A stretch of 64,000 bases of DNA from Lentibacillus juripiscarius JCM 12147 (lineage in GTDB: Bacteria; Bacillota; Bacilli; Bacillales_D; Amphibacillaceae): the NCBI GenBank assembly GCA_001311805.1, contig BBCA01000004.1, positions 1 to 64,000 of the forward strand. The letters are read 5' to 3'. The notes under the pieces are model-generated. The model made no database searches. It saw only the letters and a program-made list of their open reading frames with translations, and had not been told where the DNA came from. The position numbers were made by a program, and so were the translations under genes. This document shows positions 42,947-53,290 of this stretch, in pieces (the first letter of the stretch is position 1; every line of letters starts with the position of its first letter).

Positions 42947-43324
42947 ATGCACCAAATGATTGCGCTCTTCCATAATCTTGTACCTCGTATACTGGTAACG
43001 AGTGAGCGGGCTTACCAATACCTGGCAGACCACTACGGCCTGAAAGAAGGCTTTGTCTTTGAGATTGATACGGAAGAAAACGGAACACTAAAGCAAATCA
43101 AAAACCTCATATCCTTTATTGAAGACAATGATGCTCCAGTGTTATTTGGCGAATCAAACGTTGATCCAAGACCAATGGAGACCGTTTCCGAGGAATCAGG
43201 CGTTCCAATTTATGACAAACCGATTTATTCCGATGAAATTGGCGAACAGGGCGAGGAAATAGATACGTACGTGAATTATTTAAACTATAACCTGGAAGTG
43301 CTCTATGATGGCCTGACCCGGTAA
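42947..43324 (+). pseudogene. C-terminal remnant of a zinc/manganese ABC binding protein
   Basis: This frame matches only the C-terminal lobe of a TroA/ZnuA/MntA-type metal-binding lipoprotein: VTSERAYQYLADHYGLKEGF, then FGESNVDPRPMETVSEESGV and the end YVNYLNYNLEVLYDGL. The signal peptide and N-terminal lobe, including the first metal ligands, are missing, and no ribosome site precedes the first ATG. The upstream sequence shows no trace of them. I read it as the remnant of a deletion. Confidence 0.75.
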
Positions 43325-43328
43325 AAAC

Positions 43329-43367
43329 CAAACGCCTCTTTGCATATTTGTATGCAGAGAGCGTTTT
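43329..43367 (+). terminator. Terminator after the metal-binding-protein remnant
   Basis: AAACGCCTCTTTGCATA and TATGCAGAGAGCGTTTT pair almost perfectly, followed by a short T-run. It survives from the lost gene. Confidence 0.85.
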
Positions 43368-43481
43368 GCTAGTTCAAGGTGTATGAGTGGACATCCTTTA
43401 AACACTTTCTTTGACATCCCTAGGTTCATTCTATTTAATGGAAGGTATCGTATTGAAAACAATTCCTGAGGAGGTAAGCCT

Positions 43482-44518
43482 ATGCCTACGGATACAAACG
43501 AGAACGACTTTAAACTTTCCGTTCTCGATTTGGCAACGATATACAATAATGAATCGGTAACGCAAACATTACAGAATTCGACCGAACTTGCTCAATTGGC
43601 GGACAAACTCGGATACACCCGTTACTGGTTTGCCGAACATCATAATACGAAACACCAGATAAGTACATCACCTGACTTGCTTGCAGCCCATGCCGCAGCA
43701 CTGACAGAAAATATCCGCATCGGTTCCGGCGGTGTTATGCTGCCGAATCACAGCCCACTTAAAGTAGTGGAAAACTTCTCTCTATTAGAAGGACTGCACC
43801 CGGGCCGGATCGACCTTGGAATGGGCCGTGCGCCGGGAACCGACGGGATGACTGCATTAGCATTGCGCCGCTCCCGTGAGGCAGTCAACAGTGATCAATC
43901 CGGTGAGTTGCTGAATGAGCTACTTGCCTATTTTACAGGTGACTTTCCAGATGACCACCCATTTGCAACCATCACCCCGACACCGGATCGCTCTCTAAGA
44001 CCTGAGCTATTCATGCTCGGATCAAGTGACGGTGGAATGAAAATTGCATCCCAACTTGGACTCGGCTATGCATTTGCCGCGCAAATCAATCCGGATTGGG
44101 CGGTTCCTGTTTTGCAAACTACCGAAAACAGTTCCAACCGTCAGCATTCATGGCCGAGCCGTACAGCATCCTGTCCATAGTCGTCGTATGTTCCGAAACA
44201 GATGAAGAAGCGGCTTATTATGCAGGACCGGCCGAACTGCAATGGGTACGTTGGGGCACCGGCCAATTCCATTTTGCCCCGCCGACACTGGAAGAGGCAG
44301 CAGCCCATAAGTATACGCAAGAAGAAGAGATGGTACGCCAGCAAAACAAAGGACGTTTTATCATCGGCAGTGCAGATACGGTAAAAGAACAGATTCTACA
44401 ACTGAAAGAAGATACGCAAATCGATGAGCTGATGGTTTTGGATATGATTTCCGATAAAGAAGCAAGACATAAATCCTTTTCATTACTTGCGGACGCCTTT
44501 CAATTGACCAATAACTAA
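43482..44518 (+). CDS. Luciferase-like (LLM) flavin-dependent oxidoreductase (frameshifted)
   Basis: A bacterial-luciferase-fold monooxygenase of about 345 residues, related to the YceB/alkanal monooxygenase-like group. Typical blocks are LGYTRYWFAEHHNTKHQIS near residue 45, RIGSGGVMLPNHSPLKVVENF near 85, and HPGRIDLGMGRAPGTD near 110. One shift lies near 44110. It has a perfect GAGGAGG site and is followed 27 bases later by a quinone reductase-like gene on the same strand. The substrate is unknown. Confidence 0.87.
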
Positions 44519-44544
44519 CATCCAGCTTGAGGAGGAATCCAGCC

Positions 44545-45468
44545 ATGCAAACAATGAAAGCATTCGTACGAACTGATGCCACTAGCGGTAACGTAGAAAT
44601 CGCTGACGTCCCGATACCTGCCGTTAATGATGACGAGGTTCTGGTACAAGTGGAGGCATTTGGCGTTGGTATTCATGACAGATATTTTATCCCAAGAAAT
44701 GTAGACTTCCCCTTCCCAATCGGAATAGAAGGAGCAGGCAAAATTGTTCAATTGGGTAATCAGGTTACTGACTTTGCAGTCGGCGACCGAGTGATTTTTA
44801 CGACCAGCTTCCAGCCAAAAGGCGGTTCATGGGCGGAATATGCTGCTGCCAATCAGGCGACACTCATTCCCATGCCTGATCATCTCACCTTCCAGCAAGG
44901 TGCAGCGGTTCATGTCGCCGGAAAAACAGCACTGGAAAGCATGCGTGCCCTCGACCTCAACAAAGGTGACAGTCTGTTTATCGCCGGCGCATCCGGAGCG
45001 GTTGGTACTTTTGTCATCCAGCTGGCAGCAGCCAAAGGCATTCATGTAGCCGGTTCAGCTTCAGCCAGAAATCATGACTACATGACATCCCTTGGCGCGG
45101 AAAAAACAGTCGACTACCATGACGCTGACTGGCAAAAGCAAGTCAACGAATGGGCAGATGGCGGCGTCACAGCAGCCTTAGCCATTCAACCAGGCACAGG
45201 AAAAGATAGTTTGCCCGTTGTCAAAGATGGTGGCAAGGTCATTACCGTGTCAGGTGATCAACTGGAGGGCGAACGGGGGGATTACCGTCCAGCAAATGAG
45301 CCACCACCAAGATACCCATAAAGACGTCATCCAGCTTGTACACGACATTGCTGACGAAAAATCAAGCTTGTTATCGAAAAAGAGTACCCGTTCGAGCAAG
45401 GCTTAGAGGCACTCAAGAAAACCGAAACAAGACATGCAAGAGGAAAATTAGTCGTTACAACGCCTTAG
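44545..45468 (+). CDS. NADPH:quinone reductase-like oxidoreductase, MDR family (frameshifted)
   Basis: A medium-chain dehydrogenase/reductase of about 305 residues without catalytic zinc ligands. The N-terminal GroES-like domain ends with FPIGIEGAGKIVQLG; the Rossmann fold shows LFIAGASGAVGTFVIQLAAA near residue 150. It ends FEQGLEALKKTETRHARGKL after shifts near 45270 and 45360. It probably forms an operon with the LLM gene upstream. NADPH-linked reduction of quinones or enals is likely for the family. Confidence 0.87.
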
Positions 45469-45475
45469 CAGGCAG

Positions 45476-45585
45476 GGATATTGGGGACAGGCGCCTTGTC
45501 CCTCTCCCCTATTTTGCCGAGCAATAGATCCCGTATCATGCCTTTTTCAACATTTGGAACCAATGGACCTGTCCCCGCGTCCCAA
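45476..45585. repeat. REP-like inverted pair replacing the body of a threonine aldolase gene
   Basis: GGGATATTGGGGACAGG with CGCCTTGTCCC, a spacer of about 60 bases ending CATTTGGAACCAA, then the inverted GGACCTGTCCCCGCG with TCCCAAC. It follows the reductase stop by eight bases and abuts the threonine aldolase fragment. Confidence 0.87.
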
Positions 45586-45754
45586 CAAAATGGGAACGGG
45601 TTACGACTGCGATTTAATTTCCCTGGGTACCACTTGGAACGAACATCGCCTTTTCCTTTCCAAGCTTGTCGGCTGCCAGTTTCCCCAGCTCGATAACAGT
45701 TGGATCTTCTTCATACACATCGTCTCCAACCACCTCACTACGCAAATCAATCAT
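45571..45754 (-). pseudogene. N-terminal remnant of a low-specificity L-threonine aldolase
   Basis: Starts [20 protein letters not shown] and reaches [10 protein letters not shown], the first 45 or so residues of a PLP-dependent threonine aldolase. The next codon is a stop (TAA where CAA for Gln is expected), followed by IAVVTR, which still fits the family, and then the sequence becomes a GGGAC repeat. The remaining 300 or so residues are absent. Both a nonsense change and a deletion mark it as dead; the shift-type errors elsewhere do not explain it. Confidence 0.8.
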
Positions 45755-45869
45755 GCAATTTCCCTCCAAAGCTACTATTATATTTACTAGCAGTCTAGCG
45801 TAAAATACGAGGTCCGGAAAGGGAAATGGTTTTCTGACCGGCATGCTTGTACAAAGCATACGTCGAATA

Positions 45870-45911
45870 GTATTATTTTAACGAAGACCAATTTTCCGGT
45901 TAAAATAATAC
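45870..45911. other. AT-rich perfect inverted repeat
   Basis: GTATTATTTTAAC (45870-45882) and GTTAAAATAATAC (45899-45911) are perfectly complementary around a 16-base loop. It lies about 60 bases before the next gene. There is no T-run; an operator or a weak hairpin in the leader are possible. Confidence 0.6.
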
Positions 45912-45974
45912 CGAGACAAATGTTTAGCTTTAGCCGGCATTACGCCAACAATCGATATATTTGGAGGAAGAAAA

Positions 45975-46315
45975 ATGAGCGAAACTGTTTCATTACGTGC
46001 GTTAAAAGCTTTGGTGGAGAAGAAAATGAAGAAGAAGATTCTTGTAAAAGTGATCTGGAATGAGCAGGAAAAATTGACGCTGTTCATAACACCGAATAGG
46101 AAGATCCAATCGTTTATTTATGACGAAAAGAAGGCTATATTTTCTACGATCAGGAAGGAAAGCTCGTGACGCATGACATCCCGCTTATTGTGCCGGAAAA
46201 TAATTTGGCTGACGGGAAAGTGCTGCTAAACGAGACCGGAAACCGCGGCTTATTACTGAACCAGCAGCCTTTATCCCATGAGGATAGATTATTTTTACAA
46301 GAATATTCGTTGTAG
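45975..46315 (+). CDS. Hypothetical protein, about 113 residues (frameshifted)
   Basis: Not recognised. It has a clean GGAGG site, starts MSETVSLRALKALVEKKMKK, and continues with alternating short beta-strand-like segments (KILVKVIWNEQEKLTLFIT). A shift near 46120 leads to GYIFYDQEGKLVTHDIPLIV and the end DRLFLQEYSL. It is soluble and slightly basic. Good ribosome site and consistent codon use on both sides of the shift support it as a gene. Confidence 0.6.
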
Positions 46316-46354
46316 TAACATGAACAAAGAGTATTAACTTAAGGAGGAATTAGC

Positions 46355-47031
46355 TTGCGTTCATTAACAGTTATGGCCTTTCTATTGGTATTCGTTTTAA
46401 CCGCGTGTACGGATGAATCGGCACCGGAAACAAATCCTGACAAGAAAGGCGATGCAACTATTGTCAAAGCGGATTTAACAAACTTTGAAAAACAATTAAT
46501 GGACCTGTCCAATTACACGGCATTTGCCTATGACATTAATCTCCATAACCAGAAAGCAAAAGGACTACAAGTAACGGTGGATCACTATGAAAATGGCGAA
46601 AAAGTCAACGAGGTCATCAATGTTGAATCTGGATTAAAAGGGGTAAAACCATCTGATCATCTGAGGGTCGTATTTTTGCGGCAAAAGATGAATCAGGGAA
46701 AAGAAAAATGGATTGGCTCCATTATAACGGATAATGGCTATGGCAGCTCTGAAAACATCATTGATTCGCCATCCGCCGATTATACGAGCGTCACTTCGGG
46801 CGGCATCGGTTCTAAACGTCATTTAACATAGGTAAGCGGCAGTACGCAGCAACCATTAAACATACAAACAAAACTAGTGTTTCACAACGGACCAATTTGA
46901 AAACAAAAGAAGACATCAAAAAAGCAACGAATTATGAACAGGTTTATTTGCTATCGGTAAAATTGAATGAAAAAACACGGGACGATAAAAAAGTGGGAAA
47001 TGATAATTCCGCCAAAAGGTGCAGTCACTAA
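46355..47031 (+). CDS. Hypothetical lipoprotein (frameshifted)
   Basis: A secreted protein of unknown function, about 225 residues. The start is TTG at 46355 behind AAGGAGGAATT; the signal peptide MRSLTVMAFLLVFVLTAC has the lipobox VLTAC, so it is probably membrane-anchored. A hydrophilic domain follows (AFAYDINLHNQKAKGLQVTV). A shift near 46820 joins to the tail, which is rich in K, N and T and ends at 47031. It is 39 bases after the preceding hypothetical gene, perhaps co-transcribed. Confidence 0.65.
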
Positions 47032-47099
47032 TAAACGTACACTCCCGCCAAAGTTCCTACATAGGATAATATCATCACCATTGAAAGGAATGGCAGAAA

Positions 47100-47666
47100 A
47101 TGTACAATTATTCTTATTCTTACATGTACCCCTATCCATATAGTGTGAATCAGCCAATGTATCCTGCTGATATGCAGTACGCACGTTGGGTTTACCCGGG
47201 GATGGCTAAGCATAGTAGCTATTACCAGCCTGTGTACGGAACATATGACGCAGCTTTTGCCGATTTTGGCGGACAGCCGTATACCGTGAATATTAACCAG
47301 GCTTCTAAACAAAACAACACATTCCGTACCGCGATCTGGACTGGTGAACATTTACAGGTGACATTGATGAGCATTCCGATCGGGGGCGACGTCGGGTTAG
47401 AAATGCATACGGATGTGGATCAGTTCCTGCGTATTGAAGAGGGGCAGGGCTTTGTCCAGATGGGCGATCGTAAAGACCACCTGTATTACCAGCAGTATGT
47501 CTGTGATGATTCTGCCATTATGGTTCCGGCACGAACATGGCATAATATCACCAACACGGGGCATAAGCCGCTCAAATTATATTCTATCTACGCCCCGCCC
47601 GAGCATCCATTTGGCACAGTTCACCCAACCCAGAATATCGCTTTTGCCGAAGAACATCATTCATAG
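47100..47666 (+). CDS. Cupin-domain protein with Tyr-rich N-terminus
   Basis: An intact 188-residue protein. The first 55 residues are rich in Tyr and Pro (MYNYSYSYMYPYPYSVNQP), like some spore coat proteins; the rest is a single cupin barrel with metal-binding residues in GLEMHTDVDQFLRIEEGQG and PARTWHNITNTGHKPLKLY. The conserved two-histidine and glutamate pattern is only partly kept. A sugar-binding or coat-related role is possible. It is followed by another Tyr/His-rich gene. Confidence 0.8.
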   Translation: MYNYSYSYMYPYPYSVNQPMYPADMQYARWVYPGMAKHSSYYQPVYGTYDAAFADFGGQPYTVNINQASKQNNTFRTAIWTGEHLQVTLMSIPIGGDVGLEMHTDVDQFLRIEEGQGFVQMGDRKDHLYYQQYVCDDSAIMVPARTWHNITNTGHKPLKLYSIYAPPEHPFGTVHPTQNIAFAEEHHS

Positions 47667-47769
47667 CAGGACGGTGTCCCCCTATATTTTGACATTCCCT
47701 AAGACGAGACCGTTTTCATATGGTTTTATATGAAAACATTTAGCAAACTTTAACCAAGAGGGTGTGTTT

Positions 47770-48140
47770 ATGTATTATGTAAATGGGCCAGGGCATTACT
47801 ATCCGCATCATTATCCTCACATGCCATACTGGTCGGATCGTCCGCAATACCCTACTATTGATACATCCCTTCTCCATCAATCAGCAAACGAAACAAAAAG
47901 CTTATGAATGATGCAAACATTATTATTGACAGGCTGGCAGAATCACAACAATTTAGCACGGAGGTCATGAATGCTGCACAAATGTCCGATCACGAAAAAG
48001 TTAAAAGCTTAATGCATTCCACAGGTATTGCCTCTGACGTAGAAACCCAGTTCAATCCAGACGGTCTCCGTTTAATTTTTAAATCACAAATTGACGGCAA
48101 AGACTGCTGCAAACTAAGGATTGCATTACGCTGGCGATGA
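47770..48140 (+). CDS. Tyr/His/Pro-rich small protein, possibly spore-associated (frameshifted)
   Basis: About 123 residues. The N-terminus MYYVNGPGHYYPHHYPHMPY is unusually rich in Tyr, His and Pro. A shift in an A-run near 47900 joins it to a helical region (SLMNDANIIIDRLAESQQFS) and a C-terminal strand domain ending DCCKLRIALRWR. I have a weak memory of similar tails in Bacillaceae proteins of unknown function but cannot name the family. The neighbouring cupin gene has a similar N-terminus. Confidence 0.6.
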
Positions 48141-48213
48141 TGGGGCGCGGGATAGCGTCTGTACCACGCATTTTTACAATAGCGGGATGTTAAACCTATC
48201 CCTATGCCCTGGG
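48140..48213. repeat. REP-like pair, degenerate
   Basis: TGGGGCGCGGGATAGCG with TCTGTACCACG, then CGGGATGTTAAACC with TATCCCTATGCCC. It is an aged head-to-head pair directly at the stop of the preceding gene. Confidence 0.6.
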
Positions 48214-48438
48214 CTAAAAATTTACATTGTGTGATGATTAAATAACACTCTTATTGTCCAAGTTCATTCAGGAGCTTATGCGGAAGAATTTCACCAGGAT
48301 TATTTGGGAAAAATCCAAATTGCATGCTTGAAGATTTAGATGTTTTTGACGTGTACATGACCGTTACGCTTATACAAAACAACCCATACATGATACCATA
48401 AGAACGAAAATCTAAATCACATTTGCTATGGAGGTCTC

Positions 48439-48885
48439 ATGCTTACATTTGAAGAAAAACTGACTATTATTGAATCCTTTCCTGAATTAACGCGTAACGA
48501 CATCTCCCTTGGTCGTGTCAACTTCCACTTTGAAGAAAGTGTCAAAGATAAAAAGGTAGTCGTGTATCGCCTGCACCCAAACGGTAATGGTTTTGTCTAT
48601 GCTGGAGAAATAGAGAATAGCGATTATGTAACTGATTCAAAAGGAATGGTCAACATACGTGACTTTACCGAAAAAGAGCTTCGTGATGTTATACAACAAT
48701 CGATTGCGTCTTTATCGGAATCCGAGACTGTTACCGAAACATGGATAAACAATGAGGCCAGACGCTTAAGTTAATAGAAACGTCTGCGTGTGGAATATTA
48801 TGCAGGCGATGACTTAGATGCTACTCACGCAACATATCATGCAGCAGCTGATTACCTGTATCAAGAAGGTTTCCGGCTTTTATAA
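48439..48885 (+). CDS. Hypothetical protein, about 148 residues (two frameshifts)
   Basis: Not recognised. It starts MLTFEEKLTIIESFPELTR behind GGAGG and has an alpha-beta character (VNFHFEESVKDKKVVVYRLH, then GFVYAGEIENSDYV). Shifts near 48760 and 48785 join the sequence EGQTLKLIE to VEYYAGDDLDATHATYHAAA, ending EGFRLL. The short acidic C-terminus resembles small Bacillales cytosolic proteins of unknown role. A strong terminator follows. Confidence 0.6.
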
Positions 48886-48921
48886 GTTACCGGGCTTTTT
48901 GAACAACCTTTATAAGAAAGA

Positions 48922-48958
48922 AACGTGCACCTCAACGATTCGAGGTGCACGTTTTATA
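48922..48958. terminator. Rho-independent terminator
   Basis: CGTGCACCTC and GAGGTGCACG pair perfectly around AACGATTC, with TTTTATATA after it. It ends the plus-strand hypothetical gene and may also serve the minus-strand operon from the right. Confidence 0.87.
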
Positions 48959-49014
48959 TAGATTCTGATTCACCAAGCAAGTCTGTTCGAATGATTATTT
49001 TCCTGCCTTTGTAT

Positions 49015-49040
49015 GGACGATCGACCTGTCCCCCTGTCCC
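49015..49040. repeat. REP-like element at the stop of the first rocB-like gene
   Basis: GGACGATCGACCTGTCCCC with CTGTCCCTA. On the minus strand the gene's TAG stop leads straight into GGGACAGG. Confidence 0.85.
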
Positions 49041-50704
49041 TATACCACACAGAATTCGTTTAACAGGTGTTTAGTGGTCTGCTTTACTAGTATTGGCAGT
49101 GTTTCAAAGGAATACGGTTTATACACGCGCTCCGTCCATTTATGCCCATCTTTTCCATATACGCCCATGTTGATCGATGGCAGGTTAAATTCTTTGATCG
49201 TTGCAAAAGGAACATTATAAAGTTTTTCCCATTCCGGCAGATTTTCCAGCAATGGCGTGAGCTGCTCTTCTGTTTCATGGCTGGAAAGAAAACTTCCATC
49301 AGCCAGGTAAGGAAAGAATTTTTTTCACGGCAAATGTTTCGCCAGTTTCTTCACCGACAGCCTCTATGACGGATTCAACTGATTTTTTGATATGCTGGTC
49401 TCTTGTGCTCTCCTCTTTTAAATAGTTATGTGGCAAAATGGCGGTGCAAAAACAAGATGACGCGGGCTTTTTGTTTGGATCCAGTTCCTGCAGTGCGCTG
49501 ACAATCTCGAAGTTCAGCTCCCGCAATTCACTTGTCTCACTGTCCGCTAACACTTGATTAATGGCGGCACGTGTATCAATTACTTTATCCTCCAGGTATG
49601 CTACAAACTCACTGTACGTTGTTACCTCAATCTCCCATGATAAATCACGCGTCGGATAGCCTGTTTTTTCAATAAATGCATGAAACTGTTTCTGCAGGTA
49701 TTGTTCGGCTTCGCTGCATACGTTTTGCGTTTCCGACAGCAGCTGGTCAAGAGCTTCTTCAGGTGTCGCTTCAAACAAAAATAATTGAAATAAAGCTGAC
49801 TGCTCGACGCTGTTTGTACCGTATACTGCTGTTTCGTATCCCGCTGATACAGGCATGTCGGCGGAAGCACGTACTCACCGGGGATTGTTTCGGCCAGTTC
49901 ATAATTGTTATGGATTCGTTCGGTAATTTTTGCCGCGATAAAGTTTGGATCAATCCCAGCAAGTGTATCTCCGACATGTGCTTCTCTTCCATATATGAAG
50001 AAACTTGGCAGTATTTTACCCGCTGTGCCAGTGTACACATATTTGTTTACATCGCCATCGTATAGCGGAGTCGTAAAATCTGTATTAATAGCCACTATAT
50101 ACTCCAGCTGGTGCTTGTGCTGGATGCGCTTCAGTTCAGAAAGCGCGCCTGTAATCCCTTTATGCTCGCTTTCTTCATCACCATTGATAACCAGTAAAAT
50201 ATTTCCGCTCAATTCTTCGGGGTGTTCAGAAAAATAAAGCAGATTCGCAATGTGAACCGCTGCACCACTTTTCATATCGAGTGCCCCGCGGCCGAATAGC
50301 CAATCCCCTGATTGTGCCTGCTGTTTAAGTTCCTCATCATATTCATAGGAGCGAAAGAATGCTTCCAATGCATCTGGTGAAAAAGCCTTATCTTTCAGTA
50401 ACCCAAAATCCTCCACCCCAACGGTATCGATATGGGCCTGATAAATAACCGTTTCTTTCGTTTGAGCGGCTCCTTCCACAAAAGCAAACAGATTTTTTCT
50501 TCCAGACGAATCTCCTTTAACATCCTGGATCCATAAATGATTGGCATGCTGCTGAAAATACGGAAAAGTATCCAGCAGTCTTTTAATCTCCTCCACAATA
50601 GCTGCCTCACCATCCGTACTATTAATACTGTTGATTCCAACCAAGTGTCTCGTTATCTTTTCTACCTGCTCCTTGGTCGAAAGAGATCGTAGTTGATGAT
50701 ACAT
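49040..50704 (-). CDS. RocB-like M20 family hydrolase 1 (frameshifted)
   Basis: A zinc-dependent M20-type amidohydrolase of about 545 residues, similar to B. subtilis RocB of arginine use. Metal-site motifs are YQAHIDTVGVED near residue 95, FGRGALDMKSGAAVH near 145, and INGDEESEHKGI near 185. The lid/dimer domain follows. Shifts lie near 49845, 49790 and 49310. It is 26 bases downstream of a sodium:alanine symporter gene on the same strand, so the two are probably co-transcribed and act on an imported amide or small peptide. Confidence 0.87.
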
Positions 50705-50730
50705 AGCTGTTCCCTCCAGTAATTTTTAAA

Positions 50731-52179
50731 TTATGTTGTTTTGCCAGCCGTCTGTTTATGATTCTTCTTAAAGTAGTCGTCTGTAATCGACTTCACCTGT
50801 TTGCTGAGTAGAACGACAGCGATCATATTTGGCAGTGCAATCATCGCTAACAATAAATCCAGGAATTGCCAAATGAACTGCAGGCCGCCAATCGCACCCA
50901 GCACAATGGCAGCTAAATAAACCCCGCGCATCACAATGGAAAACCTGTGCCCAAAGAGAAATTCCGCTTGTTTTTCTCCATAATAAATAATGATTAACAC
51001 CGTTGTAATCACAAAGAAAAATAGAATAACAGATATCAGACTTCCAGCCAGCGAAGAACCAAACAGACTTGCGAAAGCGTTTGGCACCATGTCCGCCGCG
51101 TTATCTGGTCCGACTTTTGTCCAGGCGCCGGTGGTAATAATAACCAGTGCTGTCATCGTACAGACAACCATCGTATCGATAATACTTTTAGAAAAACTCG
51201 GCATTTGCCCAACAAATGCCCTAGTTTTTCTTATAAGGTCATCCATTATTTATACTCTGTGACGTTACAAAGATTCCCCAGAACCCCTGCTTTGCTGGAT
51301 GATTATTTTTTGCTGCGGAGTGTGCAATTGGCGCTGTTCCCATACCTGCCTCATTGGAATACAGCCCGCGCGCAAGCCCCCAGCGAATCGCAGCCGCTAC
51401 CCCAGCTCCCAGGAATCCACCAGCAGCGGAAATCGGCTGGAATGCATATTCGAAAATCAGCCCGAATGCCGAGGCACGTCTCCGATATTTACAGCCAAAA
51501 CACTGATGACGCCAATCATATAAACAATCACCATAAACGGAATTAACTTTTCGGTTACGCGTCCAATCAGCTTGATTCCACCAACGATTACCATCCCAAC
51601 AAGCAGCATGACAACCAATCCTGTCCAAACCGGCGCTATACCAAATGACCCATTCACCGTTTCTGCCACCGAGTTTGCCTGCACCATTGTACTAGCTACT
51701 ATCTCCAGCATTAAAGCGAAGGCAAAGAAATAAGCAACCTTCTTCCAGCCCAGTCCCTTTCGAATATAGTACATGGGCCCGCCAACATATTCGCCTTTTC
51801 CATTTTTTCACGGTAATGAATGCCCAGTACAACTTCCGAATACTTCGTGGCCATTCCAATCAGTGCCACAACCCACATCCAGAATATAGCACCCGGACCA
51901 CCCAAGGCAATGGCTACCGGAACCCCGACAATGTTTGCTGCTCCCATTGTAGATGCCAGTGCACTTGTCGTAGCCTGAAATGGTGATACCGACCCCGGCG
52001 CATTACTTTTGTAAATATTTTTCCAAAGGTTTGGTTAAGTATATGTGGAAGATGCTGAATTTGAAAAAACCAAGCCTGAATGTCAGGTAAATCCCTCCGC
52101 CCAACAATAATAAAATCATTGGCAATCCCCATATAACTTCCGTAATTTCAGCTATAACTTGCGTGAATTTATCCATCAT
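50731..52179 (-). CDS. Sodium:alanine symporter AgcS 1 (several frameshifts)
   Basis: A member of the AGCS family of sodium-coupled amino acid carriers with about ten helices. It starts MMDKFTQVIAEITEVIWGLP at 52179 and shows the family signatures GAANIVGVPVAIALGGPGA, KYSEVVLGIHYR, GLARGLYSNEAGMGTAPIAH and the C-terminal soluble tail. Shifts lie near 52030, 51780, 51470 and 51235. It lies divergent from the IclR regulator and precedes the first rocB-like gene. Confidence 0.87.
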
Positions 52180-52420
52180 TACCCCCCTCTAACAAGGTCA
52201 ACTAATTTAGAAATCGCCTTCAATATCGTGTAAAAATAAATAATTCCACATTGCGGATGTTTATCCGTATAATGAAATCATTGATTACTAATTATTTTAT
52301 GTCATCTCTAATTATCTGTCAATATAGAAAATAAGTAACGTTCAATCGCCTTTTGAATCTCATTCCTGTGCTGGTATGTTAAAATAAAGATTAATTATTT
52401 GATAGAAAAGGGGGCTTGTT

Positions 52421-53154
52421 ATGATTCAATCCATTGATCGTGCCATGAAAATCATTTATACACTGTCTTCTGCACCAAATGAACCATGGAATATTACGGA
52501 CATAGCGGAGCACACAGAATTGCCGGTCAGTACTGTTTACCGGCTGATCGATACATTGGAAGCACACGACCTGATAACACCAATCCCTGATACCAAACAA
52601 TTTAAATTGGGCTTCACATGGATAGAACTTGGGATGAAATTGTTCGAGAACCTCAGTTCAAAAGAAGTTGCCCGGCCCAGCCTCGAAAAACTGGCAATGG
52701 ATGTGGAAGAAACAGTCTATCTCAACATACCTGCCAAGCGGGACTCCATTATCATTGACCGGGTAGACAGCCCAAGAAAAGTGAAGGTTATTGACTCGAT
52801 TGGGGAACGGATTCCTTTTAATATTGGTGCTGCCAACAAAGCTATTCTGGCCAATATGGATAGGCAGAAAGTAATACCAGTATTGAAAGATTTATCTACT
52901 GGCGGAAAAGATGTGGAAGAATTAATCAAACAGCTAAACCAGACAAAAGTGGATGGCTATTCCACCAGCTACGGTGAGAAAACAAAAGGCACCATCGCAG
53001 TCGCAGCACCAGTTATTGGATTCCAAAACAAACTGCACGGAGCAATCAGCATAGAATTTCTTGAATACGAAACAACAGAAGAGGAAATCCAAACCATGGC
53101 CAAAAAGTAAAACAAACAGCCCATACGATTTCCCAACAACTCGGAGGTGCATAG
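52421..53154 (+). CDS. IclR-family transcriptional regulator (frameshifted at the end)
   Basis: An N-terminal winged helix (MIQSIDRAMKIIYTLSSAPN, then VSTVYRLIDTLEAHDLI) and a C-terminal GAF-like ligand domain from about residue 80. One A missing in the run near 53105 gives an early stop; the corrected end is VKQTAHTISQQLGGA with TAG at 53154. It is divergent from the AgcS1-RocB1 operon and lies before the dipeptidase gene, so it is the likely switch for both. The TAG leads into a GGGAC repeat. Confidence 0.9.
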
Positions 53155-53228
53155 GGAGTGGGGACCCCGGGCTCCTTGTCCCAGTTTTGTGCGGCTAATG
53201 CAGGGTCCCAAGGCTTTCTGTCCCGGTT
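53153..53228. repeat. REP-like pair after the IclR gene
   Basis: GGGAGTGGGGACCCCGGG with CTCCTTGTCCC, then CAGGGTCCCAAGG with CTTTCTGTCCCGG. Both halves are in the sense orientation of the gene. Confidence 0.83.
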
Positions 53229-53290
53229 TTTGCGACGGGGCATGGAGTTTGCCTAGCCGGGATGCGGGTCTTATGATTGGAGGTCAACAC

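Noticed and set aside
42947..43324. Intact small metal-binding protein
   Set aside because: It matches only the C-terminal lobe of a larger family and lacks the signal peptide and a ribosome site.
53147..53290. N-terminal extension of the isoaspartyl dipeptidase
   Set aside because: It reads through a GGGAC repeat pair; the ATG at 53291 has a GGAGG site and fits the family start.
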